The position numbers and the translations under genes were made by a program. Positions 52,292-60,925 of a DNA stretch of 64,000 bases are shown here, one piece after another. The notes beneath the pieces are model-generated. The model did not search any database and had not been told where the DNA came from. It worked only from the letters and a program-made list of their open reading frames with translations. How positions within the stretch are numbered: position 1 is the stretch's first letter; each line of letters begins with the position of its first letter. The DNA comes from Mongoliitalea lutea (lineage in GTDB: Bacteria; Bacteroidota; Bacteroidia; Cytophagales; Cyclobacteriaceae), in the NCBI RefSeq assembly GCF_014652135.1, contig NZ_BMYF01000002.1:216217-280216 (forward strand). Direction: 5' to 3'.

Positions 52292-53785
52292 ATGAATAAA
52301 ATTAAAAAACTCTTAGTAGCCAATCGGGGTGAGATTGCCCTTCGTGTGATGCGTACGGCCAAGGAAATGGGCATTCAGACTGTTGCTGTTTATTCTGAAG
52401 CAGATACTCATTCCCCTCATGTGAAATTTGCAGATGAGGCGGTGTGTCTCGGACCTCCTCCTTCCAATCAATCCTATTTATTGGCAGATAAAATCATTGA
52501 GGTTTGTCTAGAGTTAGGTGTGGATGCTGTACACCCTGGATATGGATTTTTATCTGAGAATGCAAATTTTGCACGGAAAGTGACGGATGCAGGGATCATT
52601 TTTGTAGGTCCGTCTCCTCAAGCCATTGAAGTCATGGGGAGTAAGCTGGCAGCCAAGCATGCAGTATCCGCTTATGGAATACCAATGGTACCTGGTACAG
52701 AGGATGCTATCGCTGATATTCCTGCGGCAAAGGTAAAAGCAGCCGAAATCGGTTATCCGATTTTGATCAAAGCTTCTGCTGGCGGAGGAGGTAAAGGGAT
52801 GCGAATAGTCGAGCATGAGGAGGAATTTGAAGAGCAGATGAACCGTGCGATTTCGGAGGCCCAATCGGCTTTCGGAGATGGAGCGGTTTTCATCGAAAAA
52901 TACATTACATCCCCTAGACATATAGAAATTCAGGTGTTGGGGGATTTGCATGGAAATATTGTGTATTTATTTGAGCGGGAATGTTCTGTGCAGCGAAGGC
53001 ATCAAAGGGTGATTGAAGAAGCTCCTTCGGCTGTTGTGTCCCCTGAAATGCGAAAAGCTATGGGAGAAGCAGCGGTGAAGGTGGCACAGGCATGTAATTA
53101 TCATGGAGCTGGAACTGTGGAGTTTATCGTCGATGAGCAACTTAATTTCTATTTTCTGGAAATGAATACCCGCTTACAGGTAGAGCATCCCGTAACAGAA
53201 ATGATTACAGGAAAGGATTTGGTGAGAGAGCAATTGCTTATCGCGGAGGGTAATCCTCTGCCGTTCAAGCAAGAGGATTTGCGCATCAATGGGCACTCCT
53301 TAGAAGTGAGGGTATATGCAGAAGATCCTCGCAATAATTTCTTGCCTGATATTGGAAGATTGCAGACGTATATTCGACCAACAGGAGCAGGTGTACGTGT
53401 GGATGATGGATTTGAGCAGGGGATGGATATTCCTATTTACTATGATCCGATGATTGCCAAGTTGATTGTGCATGATGTGGATAGGGAAGCTGCTATCCAA
53501 AAGATGATCAAGGCTATAGACGAGTATTACATTACGGGAATTGAGACTACCCTCAGCTTCTGCCGTTTTGTGTTGGGCCACGAGGCCTTCAAGAGCGGTC
53601 AGTTTGATACCAAGTTTGTAGAAAAATACTTCACTCCTGATAAGCTTGATATCCAATGGTCTGCTGAGGAATTGAAACTTTTGGCAGCATTGGGAGTTGA
53701 ATTGTACGACAGACATAAAAACAGGCTGCAACTCAAGAGTGATGCAGGCATAACCCGAACGAAGTGGAAAAACAGGCTGATCTAA
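52292..53785 (+). CDS. accC: Biotin carboxylase subunit (acetyl-CoA carboxylase type)
   Basis: A 497-residue ATP-grasp enzyme carboxylating biotin on its carrier protein, the first half-reaction of acetyl-CoA or related acyl-CoA carboxylases. Motifs: KLLVANRGEIALRVMRTAKE at the start, HPGYGFLSENANFA, the glycine-rich ATP loop KASAGGGGKGMRIV, VQRRHQRVIEEAPS and FLEMNTRLQVEHPVTE. About 45 residues longer at the C-terminus than E. coli AccC, as in acyl-CoA carboxylase A subunits. accB is not adjacent. Its stop TAA overlaps the next ATG by one base, so it heads the accC-DUF1015-maf operon. Confidence 0.88.
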   Translation: MNKIKKLLVANRGEIALRVMRTAKEMGIQTVAVYSEADTHSPHVKFADEAVCLGPPPSNQSYLLADKIIEVCLELGVDAVHPGYGFLSENANFARKVTDAGIIFVGPSPQAIEVMGSKLAAKHAVSAYGIPMVPGTEDAIADIPAAKVKAAEIGYPILIKASAGGGGKGMRIVEHEEEFEEQMNRAISEAQSAFGDGAVFIEKYITSPRHIEIQVLGDLHGNIVYLFERECSVQRRHQRVIEEAPSAVVSPEMRKAMGEAAVKVAQACNYHGAGTVEFIVDEQLNFYFLEMNTRLQVEHPVTEMITGKDLVREQLLIAEGNPLPFKQEDLRINGHSLEVRVYAEDPRNNFLPDIGRLQTYIRPTGAGVRVDDGFEQGMDIPIYYDPMIAKLIVHDVDREAAIQKMIKAIDEYYITGIETTLSFCRFVLGHEAFKSGQFDTKFVEKYFTPDKLDIQWSAEELKLLAALGVELYDRHKNRLQLKSDAGITRTKWKNRLI

Positions 53786-55086
53786 TGGCTGAATTATTAC
53801 CGATTAAAGGCTGGAGATATCATGAGAGACTCAGAGACCAACTGGAGCAGTTGGTCTCTCCTCTTTTTGACGTAGTCTCCGATAAGCAACGCAAAGCGCT
53901 CTATCAACAAACTTACAACAGCATACATGTTACTGTGCCCTTGGGAGAGCAACCGGCCCGTCTGGCTGCTGCTACATTGGAGCGTTGGAAGGAGGAAGGT
54001 GTCATTTCTCAGGATCCTATTCCTGGAATCTATGTGTATTACCAATATTTCAAATTTCCCGGTCAGGAGGAAGAGTCCTGCCGCAAGGGTTTCATAGCAC
54101 AGATAAAGGCTTATGATTGGGATGAGGGTGTTGTGCTCAGGCATGAAAATACGATTGCCAAATCCGTCAACGATCGCATCGAATTACTGGAGCAAAGTCA
54201 ATTTCAAAGCAGTGCAACCCATGGCTTGTATGAGGATCCACTGCATTTGTTGGAGCCCTTGATGGATGAGGCTATTCAGAATCCTATAGTGGACTTGGAA
54301 GATTATCAGGGGGTGCGGGAAGTATTGGCGGTGATTCATGATGTGCCGACTATCAAGCGCTTTTTGGAAGTGCTTGGGGATAAATCGATTATTTTGGCAG
54401 ATGGGCATCATCGCTACGAAGGGGCTATTCAGTACCGAAAAGCGCAAGCTCAGGCCAATCCCGAACATCAAGGAAACGAGGCCTACAATTATCATATGAT
54501 GTATTTTACCAATGCCTTGTCCAAAGATTTGCGCATTCTCCCCACTCATCGCTTGGTGGATGTGCCAAACTTGGATAAGGAAGCGCTTTTGGAAAGGGCT
54601 TCGGAGTTTTTTTATGTACGGGAACTCGATGATGAAGAAGAGATCTACGAACTTATTTTGCAGAAGAAATGGGCTTTTGGGTTGGTTTTTCAGGGGGATG
54701 CGTACAAAATCAAACTGAAAGAATCGGCTTACCAAGCATGGGAGAGCGATTTCCCAGAGACTATCAAGGGCTTGGATCTGGTGGTGTTGCATTATTTCTT
54801 TATAGAGAAAGTGCTGGGGATGCCTTATGCTGAACAGCGCTTTTCGGAGCAAATTCAGTATGAGCGGAATTTGCATAAGTGTTTGGCTTCCGTAGCGCAA
54901 GGACAGGCTTCCTTGGCTTTGATTACCAAGGATGTGCCTATGAAGCAGGTGCTAGAGGTATGTAAAAGTGGTTATACCATGCCACAAAAATCCACCTATT
55001 TTTATCCCAAAACCTTATCCGGATTGCTCTTTGCATCCGTTAGACAGGAAGAGTTTCAATTTCCCTACGAGGCATATAACACATGA
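53785..55086 (+). CDS. DUF1015 family protein
   Basis: A 433-residue cytoplasmic protein of the DUF1015 family, seen in many bacteria next to serine or one-carbon metabolism genes; enzymatic role unknown. Marks: LPIKGWRYHERL, DPIPGIYVYYQYF and the highly conserved IILADGHHRYEGAI. The ATG at 53785 sits in TAATG with the accC stop, a coupled start; the GTG at 53764 inside accC is less likely. Overlaps the next gene by ATGA (55083-55086). Confidence 0.82.
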   Translation: MAELLPIKGWRYHERLRDQLEQLVSPLFDVVSDKQRKALYQQTYNSIHVTVPLGEQPARLAAATLERWKEEGVISQDPIPGIYVYYQYFKFPGQEEESCRKGFIAQIKAYDWDEGVVLRHENTIAKSVNDRIELLEQSQFQSSATHGLYEDPLHLLEPLMDEAIQNPIVDLEDYQGVREVLAVIHDVPTIKRFLEVLGDKSIILADGHHRYEGAIQYRKAQAQANPEHQGNEAYNYHMMYFTNALSKDLRILPTHRLVDVPNLDKEALLERASEFFYVRELDDEEEIYELILQKKWAFGLVFQGDAYKIKLKESAYQAWESDFPETIKGLDLVVLHYFFIEKVLGMPYAEQRFSEQIQYERNLHKCLASVAQGQASLALITKDVPMKQVLEVCKSGYTMPQKSTYFYPKTLSGLLFASVRQEEFQFPYEAYNT

Positions 55087-55673
55087 TAGATTTAGGAGGT
55101 AAAAAAGTAGTATTGGCATCCCAATCTCCGAGAAGGAAGGAGTTGTTGGGGAATTTGGATATTCCATTTGAGGTTCGTGTCAAGGATACGGATGAGTCAT
55201 TTCCATCGGAGTTGCCGGTGGAGGATGTGGCGTATTTTTTGGCTAAGAAAAAAGCTTCTGCATTTTTGGAGGAGTTGGAGGAAGATACTTTATTGATTGC
55301 TGCGGACACGGTCGTGATCGTGCGGGGAAAGGTGTTGAATAAACCGGGAAGTCGTGAAGAGGCCTTGGAAATGCTGAAGCTTTTGTCAGGGACTACCCAT
55401 CAGGTATGTACGGGAGTTGCCTTTGCTTACCAAGGGAAGGTGTATGCCGATATCGATACTGCACAGGTTTCCTTTCGGAAATTGGAACAAGTGGAGATGG
55501 AGTACTATGTGGATCGCTATCGCCCCTATGATAAGGCCGGGGCTTATGGAATTCAAGAATGGATAGGGTATGTGGGGATTGAGAAGCTGGAGGGGTCATT
55601 TTATTCGGTGATGGGTTTGCCGGTGCATTTGGTGTATGGGTGGATAAGACGATTGGGTGTCTCTCACAGATAA
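55083..55673 (+). CDS. maf: Maf-family nucleoside triphosphate pyrophosphatase
   Basis: A 196-residue enzyme hydrolysing dTTP/UTP or modified nucleotides to monophosphates, a house-cleaning role. The family pattern is present: VVLASQSPRRKELLGNLDIP, AADTVVIVRGKVLNKPGSRE, LSGTTHQVCTGVAF and YDKAGAYGIQEWIGYVG. It is the last gene of the accC operon, coupled by a 4-base overlap. No terminator is evident before the integrase gene at 55925. Confidence 0.92.
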   Translation: MIDLGGKKVVLASQSPRRKELLGNLDIPFEVRVKDTDESFPSELPVEDVAYFLAKKKASAFLEELEEDTLLIAADTVVIVRGKVLNKPGSREEALEMLKLLSGTTHQVCTGVAFAYQGKVYADIDTAQVSFRKLEQVEMEYYVDRYRPYDKAGAYGIQEWIGYVGIEKLEGSFYSVMGLPVHLVYGWIRRLGVSHR

Positions 55674-55924
55674 AGGAGATTTAGCAGATTTAGAACTCGC
55701 AGATAGAGGAGATTGGGCAGATTTGACACGGATTTTTTAATTGATAGAGGGATAGTTTTTTATGGTTGATTTTGGATGTTACATGTGTTGAGATCTATGT
55801 TTTTCTTTGTTTCTTAGGGTCTTAGTGGTTTTTTAAAATAAACGTTTAAGTTTGGATTGGGGCTTTTATTTGGGGGGTGAGGGGGTTATTTTTAGGATTG
55901 GGAAGTTTAATTGTTTGAGATGCT
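55674..55924. other. Intergenic region with 9-bp-period repeat, left edge of the cassette region
   Basis: No gene. The first 60 bases (about 55675-55735) are degenerate 9-bp words of the AGCAGATTT/GGCAGATTT kind, as in the repeats at 6777 and 25293. The rest is T-rich. A promoter for the integrase is not clear. Confidence 0.6.
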
Positions 55925-57292
55925 ATGGAAAAAAGACCCCTTACATTGGAGATAGTTGGCAGAAAGTTGCTGTTAAAAATTCCAAAAAATGATCAGGACA
56001 TACAGTTTATCCGGTCGATCCAGTATGCTCGATGGAATAAAGATGCTTTTTTATGGGAGATTCCCCATTATCCGGGCAATTTAGAGAAGCTGAAGGGGTA
56101 TTTTGGAGAGCGGTTGACAAGTATCACAGAGCGTCCAGTCATAGAAGTTCCACAGAAAGATGAGACAGTCTTATTGGAGAAAAATCAAGTATTGATGATT
56201 AAGACAGCGAAAGCGCGGCTCCGCTTATATTTTGGATTTCATGCTGAGTTGATGAAAGTAGTTAAGAGCTTTCCGTACTATCAGTGGGATAGCAAGAACA
56301 AGTCGTGGAGTATTCCTTATTCAGAACAGTTTTTGGAGGAATTAAAAAGGAAAATAGAAGAGTTGGGTTTTTTCTTGGTTTACAAAGAAGAAGCAGCACC
56401 TGACAAGGTTCAGCGCAAGTCATGTGCTGAGATACCTAATTACCGTAAGTGTCCGGAGGAATATATTCATAAGTTGGAGGAGCGGAGGTATAGTGAAGGT
56501 ACCATCAAAGCATACGTTCCATTATTTGAAGAGTTTTTGAACTATTTTGTTCAAATCCCTCTGGAAGAATTAGGTGAAAAGGAAGTTATGGATTTTTCGA
56601 GGTATTTGGTCAATGAGAGAAAAGTCTCAAGTTCGTACCAAAACCAAGCCATCAATGCTATAAAATTTTACTTTGAAAAGGTTAGAGGAGGGGAAAGGAA
56701 ATATTACCATGTTGACAGACCGATTAGGGAAAAAATATTACCGGTAGTATTAAGTGAAGAAGAAATTTCAGCCATCCTAAAGTCAATCAAAAACATCAAG
56801 CATAAGGCAATTTTAATAACCATTTATTCAGCAGGTTTGCGGATTAGTGAATTGATAAATTTAAAGATAACAGATATAGATTCTCAACGAATGCAAATAA
56901 GGGTAGAGCAAGCAAAGGGTAAAAAGGATAGATATACGCTATTGTTAAAAAAAACGCTTGAAATTTTGCGTGTGTATATTAAGAATGAGAGACCACATTT
57001 TTATCTATTTGAAGGGCCAGGAAGTTCAGGGGATCAGCCGGTTAAATATTCTTCCACAAGTATTTCTGCCATTCTAAAAACTGCTTTAAAGAATTCGAAA
57101 ATTGCTAAGAAAGCCACTGTTCATACTTTGCGTCATTCGTTTGCAACCCATTTGTTGGAAAGAGGAACAGATTTGAGATATATTCAAAGTTTATTGGGTC
57201 ATGAAAGTCCGAAAACCACACAAATTTACACTCATGTAACAACGAAGGGGTTTGAGCAAATAATTAGTCCTCTAGATAACCTAGATATTTAA
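55925..57292 (+). CDS. Tyrosine recombinase with tandem HARP-like N-terminal module; not a classical IntI
   Basis: A 455-residue recombinase. Residues 11-65 and 95-150 are two related modules sharing W-x6-W-x-I-P (WNKDAFLWEIP, W37/W44; WDSKNKSWSIP, W121/W128). The second (LRLYFGFHAELMKVVKSFPY) resembles the HARP domain of SMARCAL1-type annealing helicases, which bind fork and single-strand junctions (my recollection, to be tested). Residues about 178-255 are the core-binding domain and 275-440 the catalytic domain with R306 (SAGLRISEL), the KGKKDR lysine, H400/R403 (HTLRHSFATHLL), H426 and Y435 (QIYTHV): all residues present. Lysine-to-HxLR distance is about 68 residues, so the roughly 35-residue insertion that defines integron integrases IntI is absent. 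It probably recombines the cassettes that follow, by position. Confidence 0.82.
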   Translation: MEKRPLTLEIVGRKLLLKIPKNDQDIQFIRSIQYARWNKDAFLWEIPHYPGNLEKLKGYFGERLTSITERPVIEVPQKDETVLLEKNQVLMIKTAKARLRLYFGFHAELMKVVKSFPYYQWDSKNKSWSIPYSEQFLEELKRKIEELGFFLVYKEEAAPDKVQRKSCAEIPNYRKCPEEYIHKLEERRYSEGTIKAYVPLFEEFLNYFVQIPLEELGEKEVMDFSRYLVNERKVSSSYQNQAINAIKFYFEKVRGGERKYYHVDRPIREKILPVVLSEEEISAILKSIKNIKHKAILITIYSAGLRISELINLKITDIDSQRMQIRVEQAKGKKDRYTLLLKKTLEILRVYIKNERPHFYLFEGPGSSGDQPVKYSSTSISAILKTALKNSKIAKKATVHTLRHSFATHLLERGTDLRYIQSLLGHESPKTTQIYTHVTTKGFEQIISPLDNLDI

Positions 57293-57390
57293 TTTTTGAA
57301 TATATTTAAAAAGTTATTTCCACTATAATAGAGGAAAGCGTCCTGAATTAGAATGCTTTCCTCTATAAAGGAAAGCAAAACGTTGTGCTC
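57293..57390 (+). other. Candidate attI-like site between recombinase and first cassette
   Basis: A 12-bp perfect stem ATAGAGGAAAGC/GCTTTCCTCTAT (57328-57339 with 57355-57366, 15-base loop), a third GGAAAGC at 57370-57376, and the core ACGTTGTGCTC (57380-57390) where cassette 1 begins. A TATAAT at 57324 is also present, but no suitable -35 partner. Role assigned by position. Confidence 0.5.
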
Positions 57391-57409
57391 AATATAAAGA
57401 AAACATAAA

Positions 57410-58879
57410 ATGGAAAATAAAGAAATAAAGATTTGGAAAGGAATTGAATTCAATGACAATTGGTCAAGTTCTGACACATCAAAGTTTGATGACCTTGCTC
57501 CAAGTTGGTATAAAAAAAGAAAGGAATTTGAGGAGGGCGAAAGTGGATATCAGGAATTTCTCGACAGACTAAAAAGACAACATGCAATTGAAACAGGAAT
57601 AGTTGAAAAATTGTATGACCTTTCTGAAGGAATAACACAGACATTAATCAAAGAAGGGTTTGTTGAATCATATATAAGTCATAACGATACCAATATCCCG
57701 CCAAAAAAATTAATGCAATATTTGCATGACCATTTTGAAGCGATGGATTTCATTTTTGATTTGGTCAAATCCGAACGTCCATTAACAGTTGGCTTTATCA
57801 AAGAACTTCATCATCTAGTTACTCAACACCAAGACTATACTGAAGCAATAAATACTTTAGGTGAAATTGTTCAGGTGAGATTACTTAAGGGGCAATTCAA
57901 AACGCATGAAAATAACCCAAAGCGTGATGATGGGCAAGTTTTTATTTATTGTCCTCCTATTCATGTGGATAGCGAAATGGACAAACTTATTGAAATCTAT
58001 GAAGAACAGTCAGCAAAAGAACTTAACCCAATTATTTTAGCTGCTTGGGTTCACCATGTATTTACCCAAATACATCCCTTTCAAGATGGAAATGGTCGAA
58101 TTGCTAGGTTACTAGCAAGTCTTATTCTGATTAAGAATGGACTTTTACCTTTTACAGTAAAAAGAGAAGATAAGCCAGCTTACATTAAATCACTTGAGTT
58201 AGCTGATTCGAATGAACCTCAGCAATTAGTTTCTTTCTTTTCAATAGAACAAAAGAAAAGCATTGAAAATGCTCTAAACTTTAAGACTGAAAAAACTTTT
58301 AACAGTTTAGCGGATTTAGCCAATATGTTCAACGAAAAAGTTGACAAAGCAACATCAAAGAAAAGGCAACAAAGAGAAAAAGACCTTGCATCGAATAGAA
58401 ATAAAGTATTTGACTTTATATACGAAATTCTTGGAGGGGTTAAAGAAGAACTTAGACAGCTTATTCCAGAGGATAAAGCCAGAACAGGGGTTTCCAGCGT
58501 GAAACCAGACCAAGACAAATACTATTGGCATACTCACCAAATTACTGAGTATGCTTCAGCACATAATTATTTCTTTAATCGGCAACTACCGCGTGGGTGG
58601 TTTGGGATTCATTTTAACCTTCCTACTGAAAGTAGTTACAACTTGATTATTACTGTTCACCATTACGGGTATGAAGATGATGTAATTGCAGTTGGGGCGT
58701 TTATGGAGTTTACAGAAAAGATTAAGGAAGCAGAAGATAAAAAATTAATCCCAATTAATATAGCACCGTTTACAGTTTCACTTGAAAAACTAGGAGAAAG
58801 AACAAAGGAAAATCTGAATGCATATATTCATGACATTTTAAAGGTTGGATTAACTATTATAATCAATGAAATAAACTAA
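57410..58879 (+). CDS. Fic-domain protein (cassette 1) with unknown C-terminal domain
   Basis: A 489-residue protein. The Fic core has the complete catalytic motif HPFQDGNGRIAR (His222 to Arg233), implying transfer of AMP or another nucleotide monophosphate from ATP-type donors to protein hydroxyls. The N-terminal helix QHAIETGIVEKLYDLSEG sits where class II Fic proteins have their inhibitory (S/T)xxxE(G/N) helix but does not match it exactly. After the Fic domain (about 125-280) comes a charged linker with coiled-coil tendency (DKATSKKRQQREKDLASNRN) and about 140 residues I do not recognise. It is the only gene between the cores at 57382 and 59014, and could be a toxin or defence effector. 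The gene looks AT-rich next to the chromosomal genes. Confidence 0.82.
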   Translation: MENKEIKIWKGIEFNDNWSSSDTSKFDDLAPSWYKKRKEFEEGESGYQEFLDRLKRQHAIETGIVEKLYDLSEGITQTLIKEGFVESYISHNDTNIPPKKLMQYLHDHFEAMDFIFDLVKSERPLTVGFIKELHHLVTQHQDYTEAINTLGEIVQVRLLKGQFKTHENNPKRDDGQVFIYCPPIHVDSEMDKLIEIYEEQSAKELNPIILAAWVHHVFTQIHPFQDGNGRIARLLASLILIKNGLLPFTVKREDKPAYIKSLELADSNEPQQLVSFFSIEQKKSIENALNFKTEKTFNSLADLANMFNEKVDKATSKKRQQREKDLASNRNKVFDFIYEILGGVKEELRQLIPEDKARTGVSSVKPDQDKYYWHTHQITEYASAHNYFFNRQLPRGWFGIHFNLPTESSYNLIITVHHYGYEDDVIAVGAFMEFTEKIKEAEDKKLIPINIAPFTVSLEKLGERTKENLNAYIHDILKVGLTIIINEIN

Positions 58880-58885
58880 AATACT

Positions 58886-59014
58886 GAGCACAACAGCACC
58901 TAAGAAAACATGGGGCGACCTGTGGTAAAGGAAAGGTTTGTTCTCAGTAGTAACTTTCTTTTCTGTGAACAGGTAATCGCTCCGAAATGCCCCACGTTTC
59001 TTAGCTGCGGCACG
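58886..59014 (+). other. attC1-like recombination site of cassette 1 (core split by an IS)
   Basis: R''-like GAGCACAAC (58886-58894) complements the cassette start at 57382-57390 exactly. A long imperfect hairpin follows: GCACCTAAGAAA...ACATGGGGC (58896-58916) pairs with GCCCCACGTTTCTTAGCTGC (58989-59008), with weaker inner pairing and a large loop. The site ends in ACG, and the rest of the core (TTAGTAGC) lies beyond the inserted IS at 60862-60869. Total length about 130 bp, within the attC size range. Confidence 0.72.
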
Positions 59015-60751
59015 TCAGGCTGTGAAAAAACTTTCAGTTTTTTGAAAAAACCGCATTTCTGAGGCGTATAAGGGGTTCGTAGAGAGGTAATCTTGAACCT
59101 GAGTCAATATTAAGTTTAATTCGTTAGTTTTAGAGATTAGAGTTTTAAAGGCCAATAGGGCCTTGAATAGACCAAAAAGGCTTGATTTTAAGGCCAAAGA
59201 AACCCTTTTGTAGTCGGGTTTCCAGTTTTGGATTAGTTGTAAGAGCTCAGGTATTCCGAGGATGTTAATGGTTCGTTTGAGGTTGTAGACTGTCATGATG
59301 AGTGCAAACTCACCGTTTACTTTTTCCAATCCCCGGAGGTCAGTAAAATTAAATCCCCATTTTCTTTTGGCAGTTCCGTAGATGTGTTCGATTATCATCT
59401 GCCTTCTTTTGTAGAGTTCTTTGTTCGCTTGGAGGTTTTTGAGGTTTTCTTCAACTGCGTCTGCATATTCACTTCTCTCAATTTACTCATGAGTTGTTTA
59501 TTTTTAATTGTATTCGTGATTCGCTTCGCTTAATTCCCTACCTCCGTCTTTTCTTCCTGTACAGAGATGTTTGACCGGGCATGTTTTACAATCTGGGGTT
59601 CTGTATTTTTTGAACAGGTGATGGTCTCTTTCTCTGGTTTTTTTGTGCCATGTTCCTGTGGATGTAAGTGTACTACCTTGCGGACAGGTGTAGGTATCGT
59701 TGTCTGGATTATAGGTGAATTTGGTAACGAGGTACTCTTCTGTTGTTCCAAATTTATTGGAGTTGACTATTTCACTGGGGGCTACAATGGTCTGGATTCC
59801 GTTGTTCTGGCAATCCTGTAATTCTCTTCCGTTGTGATATCCTTTGTCTGCGAGAACAGTGAAACCATCCGAATGGAGGTTTTCCTTGGCTTCGGAAGCG
59901 ATGTCATGGAGGGCGTTTCTATCGTTTTTGTTAATGACATGTGTAGCTACGACGAGTTTGTGTTTGTCATCGACTGCTGCCTGCACATTATATGAGACCT
60001 CAACGACCTGTCCTTGTACGAGCAGTGCCCTGGCATCGGGATCTGTGGTGCTTAGTTGGGTATCCCCGCTTTGTTTGAGCTGTTCCTGAAGAAGCTCGTA
60101 ATTGATTTTGTTGTTTTTGAAGTAGTCGATTTTTTGTTCGAGGAGCTGTATAGTTTGTTCGGATAGTTCTAGACTGTTAGCTTGGTCTAGTTGTAGGAGG
60201 TATTCTTCGAGTTTTTGTTCGATATAGTTGAGATGCCTGTCTATTTTATTTTGGCTGTAGTTGTTTTTCTTGCTGTTGGAAGCTCTGAATTTACTACCAT
60301 CGACTGCAATGGTTTTGCCGCCTATGAGACCTGCTTCCTGCAGGAAAGTTGTGTAGAGTTTGAAGCAGTTTTTGAGAGCTTTGGGATTGTTTTTACGGAA
60401 GTCTGCGATGGTATGGTAGTTGGGAGCAAGGCCATTGATGAGCCATCTGACTTCAATATTTCGAAGGCATTCTTTTTCAAGTCTTCTGCTGCTTCGGATA
60501 CCATTGAAATACCCGTAAAAGTAGAGTTTGAGAAGAATTTTAGGTTCAAAAGAAGGTCTTCCGTCGAGATAGGGATTATGCTTTTTGGACTGTGCTTCTT
60601 CATCGGTAGGTTTGTAACTAAACCCCAGGAGTTCCAGGTCAAGCTTATCAATAAAGGCATCGATTACTCTGACGGGATTGTCATTGGGAATGGCATCTTC
60701 CAAACAGGAGAAGGTCAATTGAAACCGGTCTATTCCTTGGATATGGTGCAT
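59015..60751 (-). pseudogene. IS1182-like transposase, broken by a 52-bp imperfect duplication
   Basis: The N-terminal 415 residues (60751 to a premature stop at 59504) hold the DDE domain: VRVIDAFIDKLDLELLGF, GRPSFEPKILLKLYFYGYF, IAVDGSKFRASNSKKNNYS (Asp), VLADKGYHNGRELQ (Asp) and the zinc-like cysteine set CKTCPVKHLC. The C-terminal part continues in another frame (YADAVEENLKNL, then QMIIEHIYGTAKRKWGFNF with the catalytic Glu) to the end of the element. Between them two imperfect 17-mers (59467-59483 and 59519-59535, 14 of 17 matching) are 52 bases apart; the extra 52 bases introduce stops and shift the frame. The stop codon at 59015-59017 borrows one base from the target duplication. Probably inactive unless supplied in trans. 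Confidence 0.82.
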
Positions 60752-60858
60752 GGAAATTTGTTAGTGGTCATCAATATAAATAAAACTAAATTTACTAATT
60801 TTAGAGGAAATGAAAAACCGTTGAACTAAGAAAAATGAGGGGCTTTTTTCACGGTCTG
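59016..60858 (-). mobile_element. IS1182-family-like insertion sequence in the attC1 core
   Basis: An 1843-bp element with terminal inverted repeats CAGGCTGTGAAAAAA (59016-59030) and its right-end partner CAGACCGTGAAAAAA read on the minus strand (60858-60844), 13 of 15 matching. It is flanked by a 4-bp target duplication ACGT at 59012-59015 and 60859-60862. Deleting element plus one duplication copy rebuilds GGCACGTTAGTAGC. It carries one disrupted minus-strand transposase gene. Confidence 0.88.
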
Positions 60859-60860
60859 AC

Positions 60861-60869
60861 GTTAGTAGC
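60861..60869 (+). other. Core (R'-like) start of cassette 2
   Basis: GTTAGTAGC, exact reverse complement of GCTACTAAC at 62111-62119; with a 2-base gap of mismatch the pairing extends to GCC at the outer side (12 of 14). Separated from its left attC half by the IS. Confidence 0.7.
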
Positions 60870-60925
60870 AAGGCGTAACAAACCAACAGCAAGAAAAGTA
60901 ATCTACTGAAAAAAATGACTTTTTT

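Noticed and set aside
55925..57292. Calling the recombinase a standard integron integrase IntI
   Set aside because: The distance from the KGKKDR lysine to the HTLRH motif is about 68 residues, against roughly 105 in IntI1; the IntI-specific insertion is absent and the N-terminus is different.
57324..57329. TATAAT as a cassette promoter
   Set aside because: No -35 element at a suitable distance, and promoters elsewhere in the window follow the TAnnTTTG type.
59015..60858. Plus-strand reading frames across the IS (59567-60829)
   Set aside because: They are mirror frames of the minus-strand transposase, without recognisable protein features.
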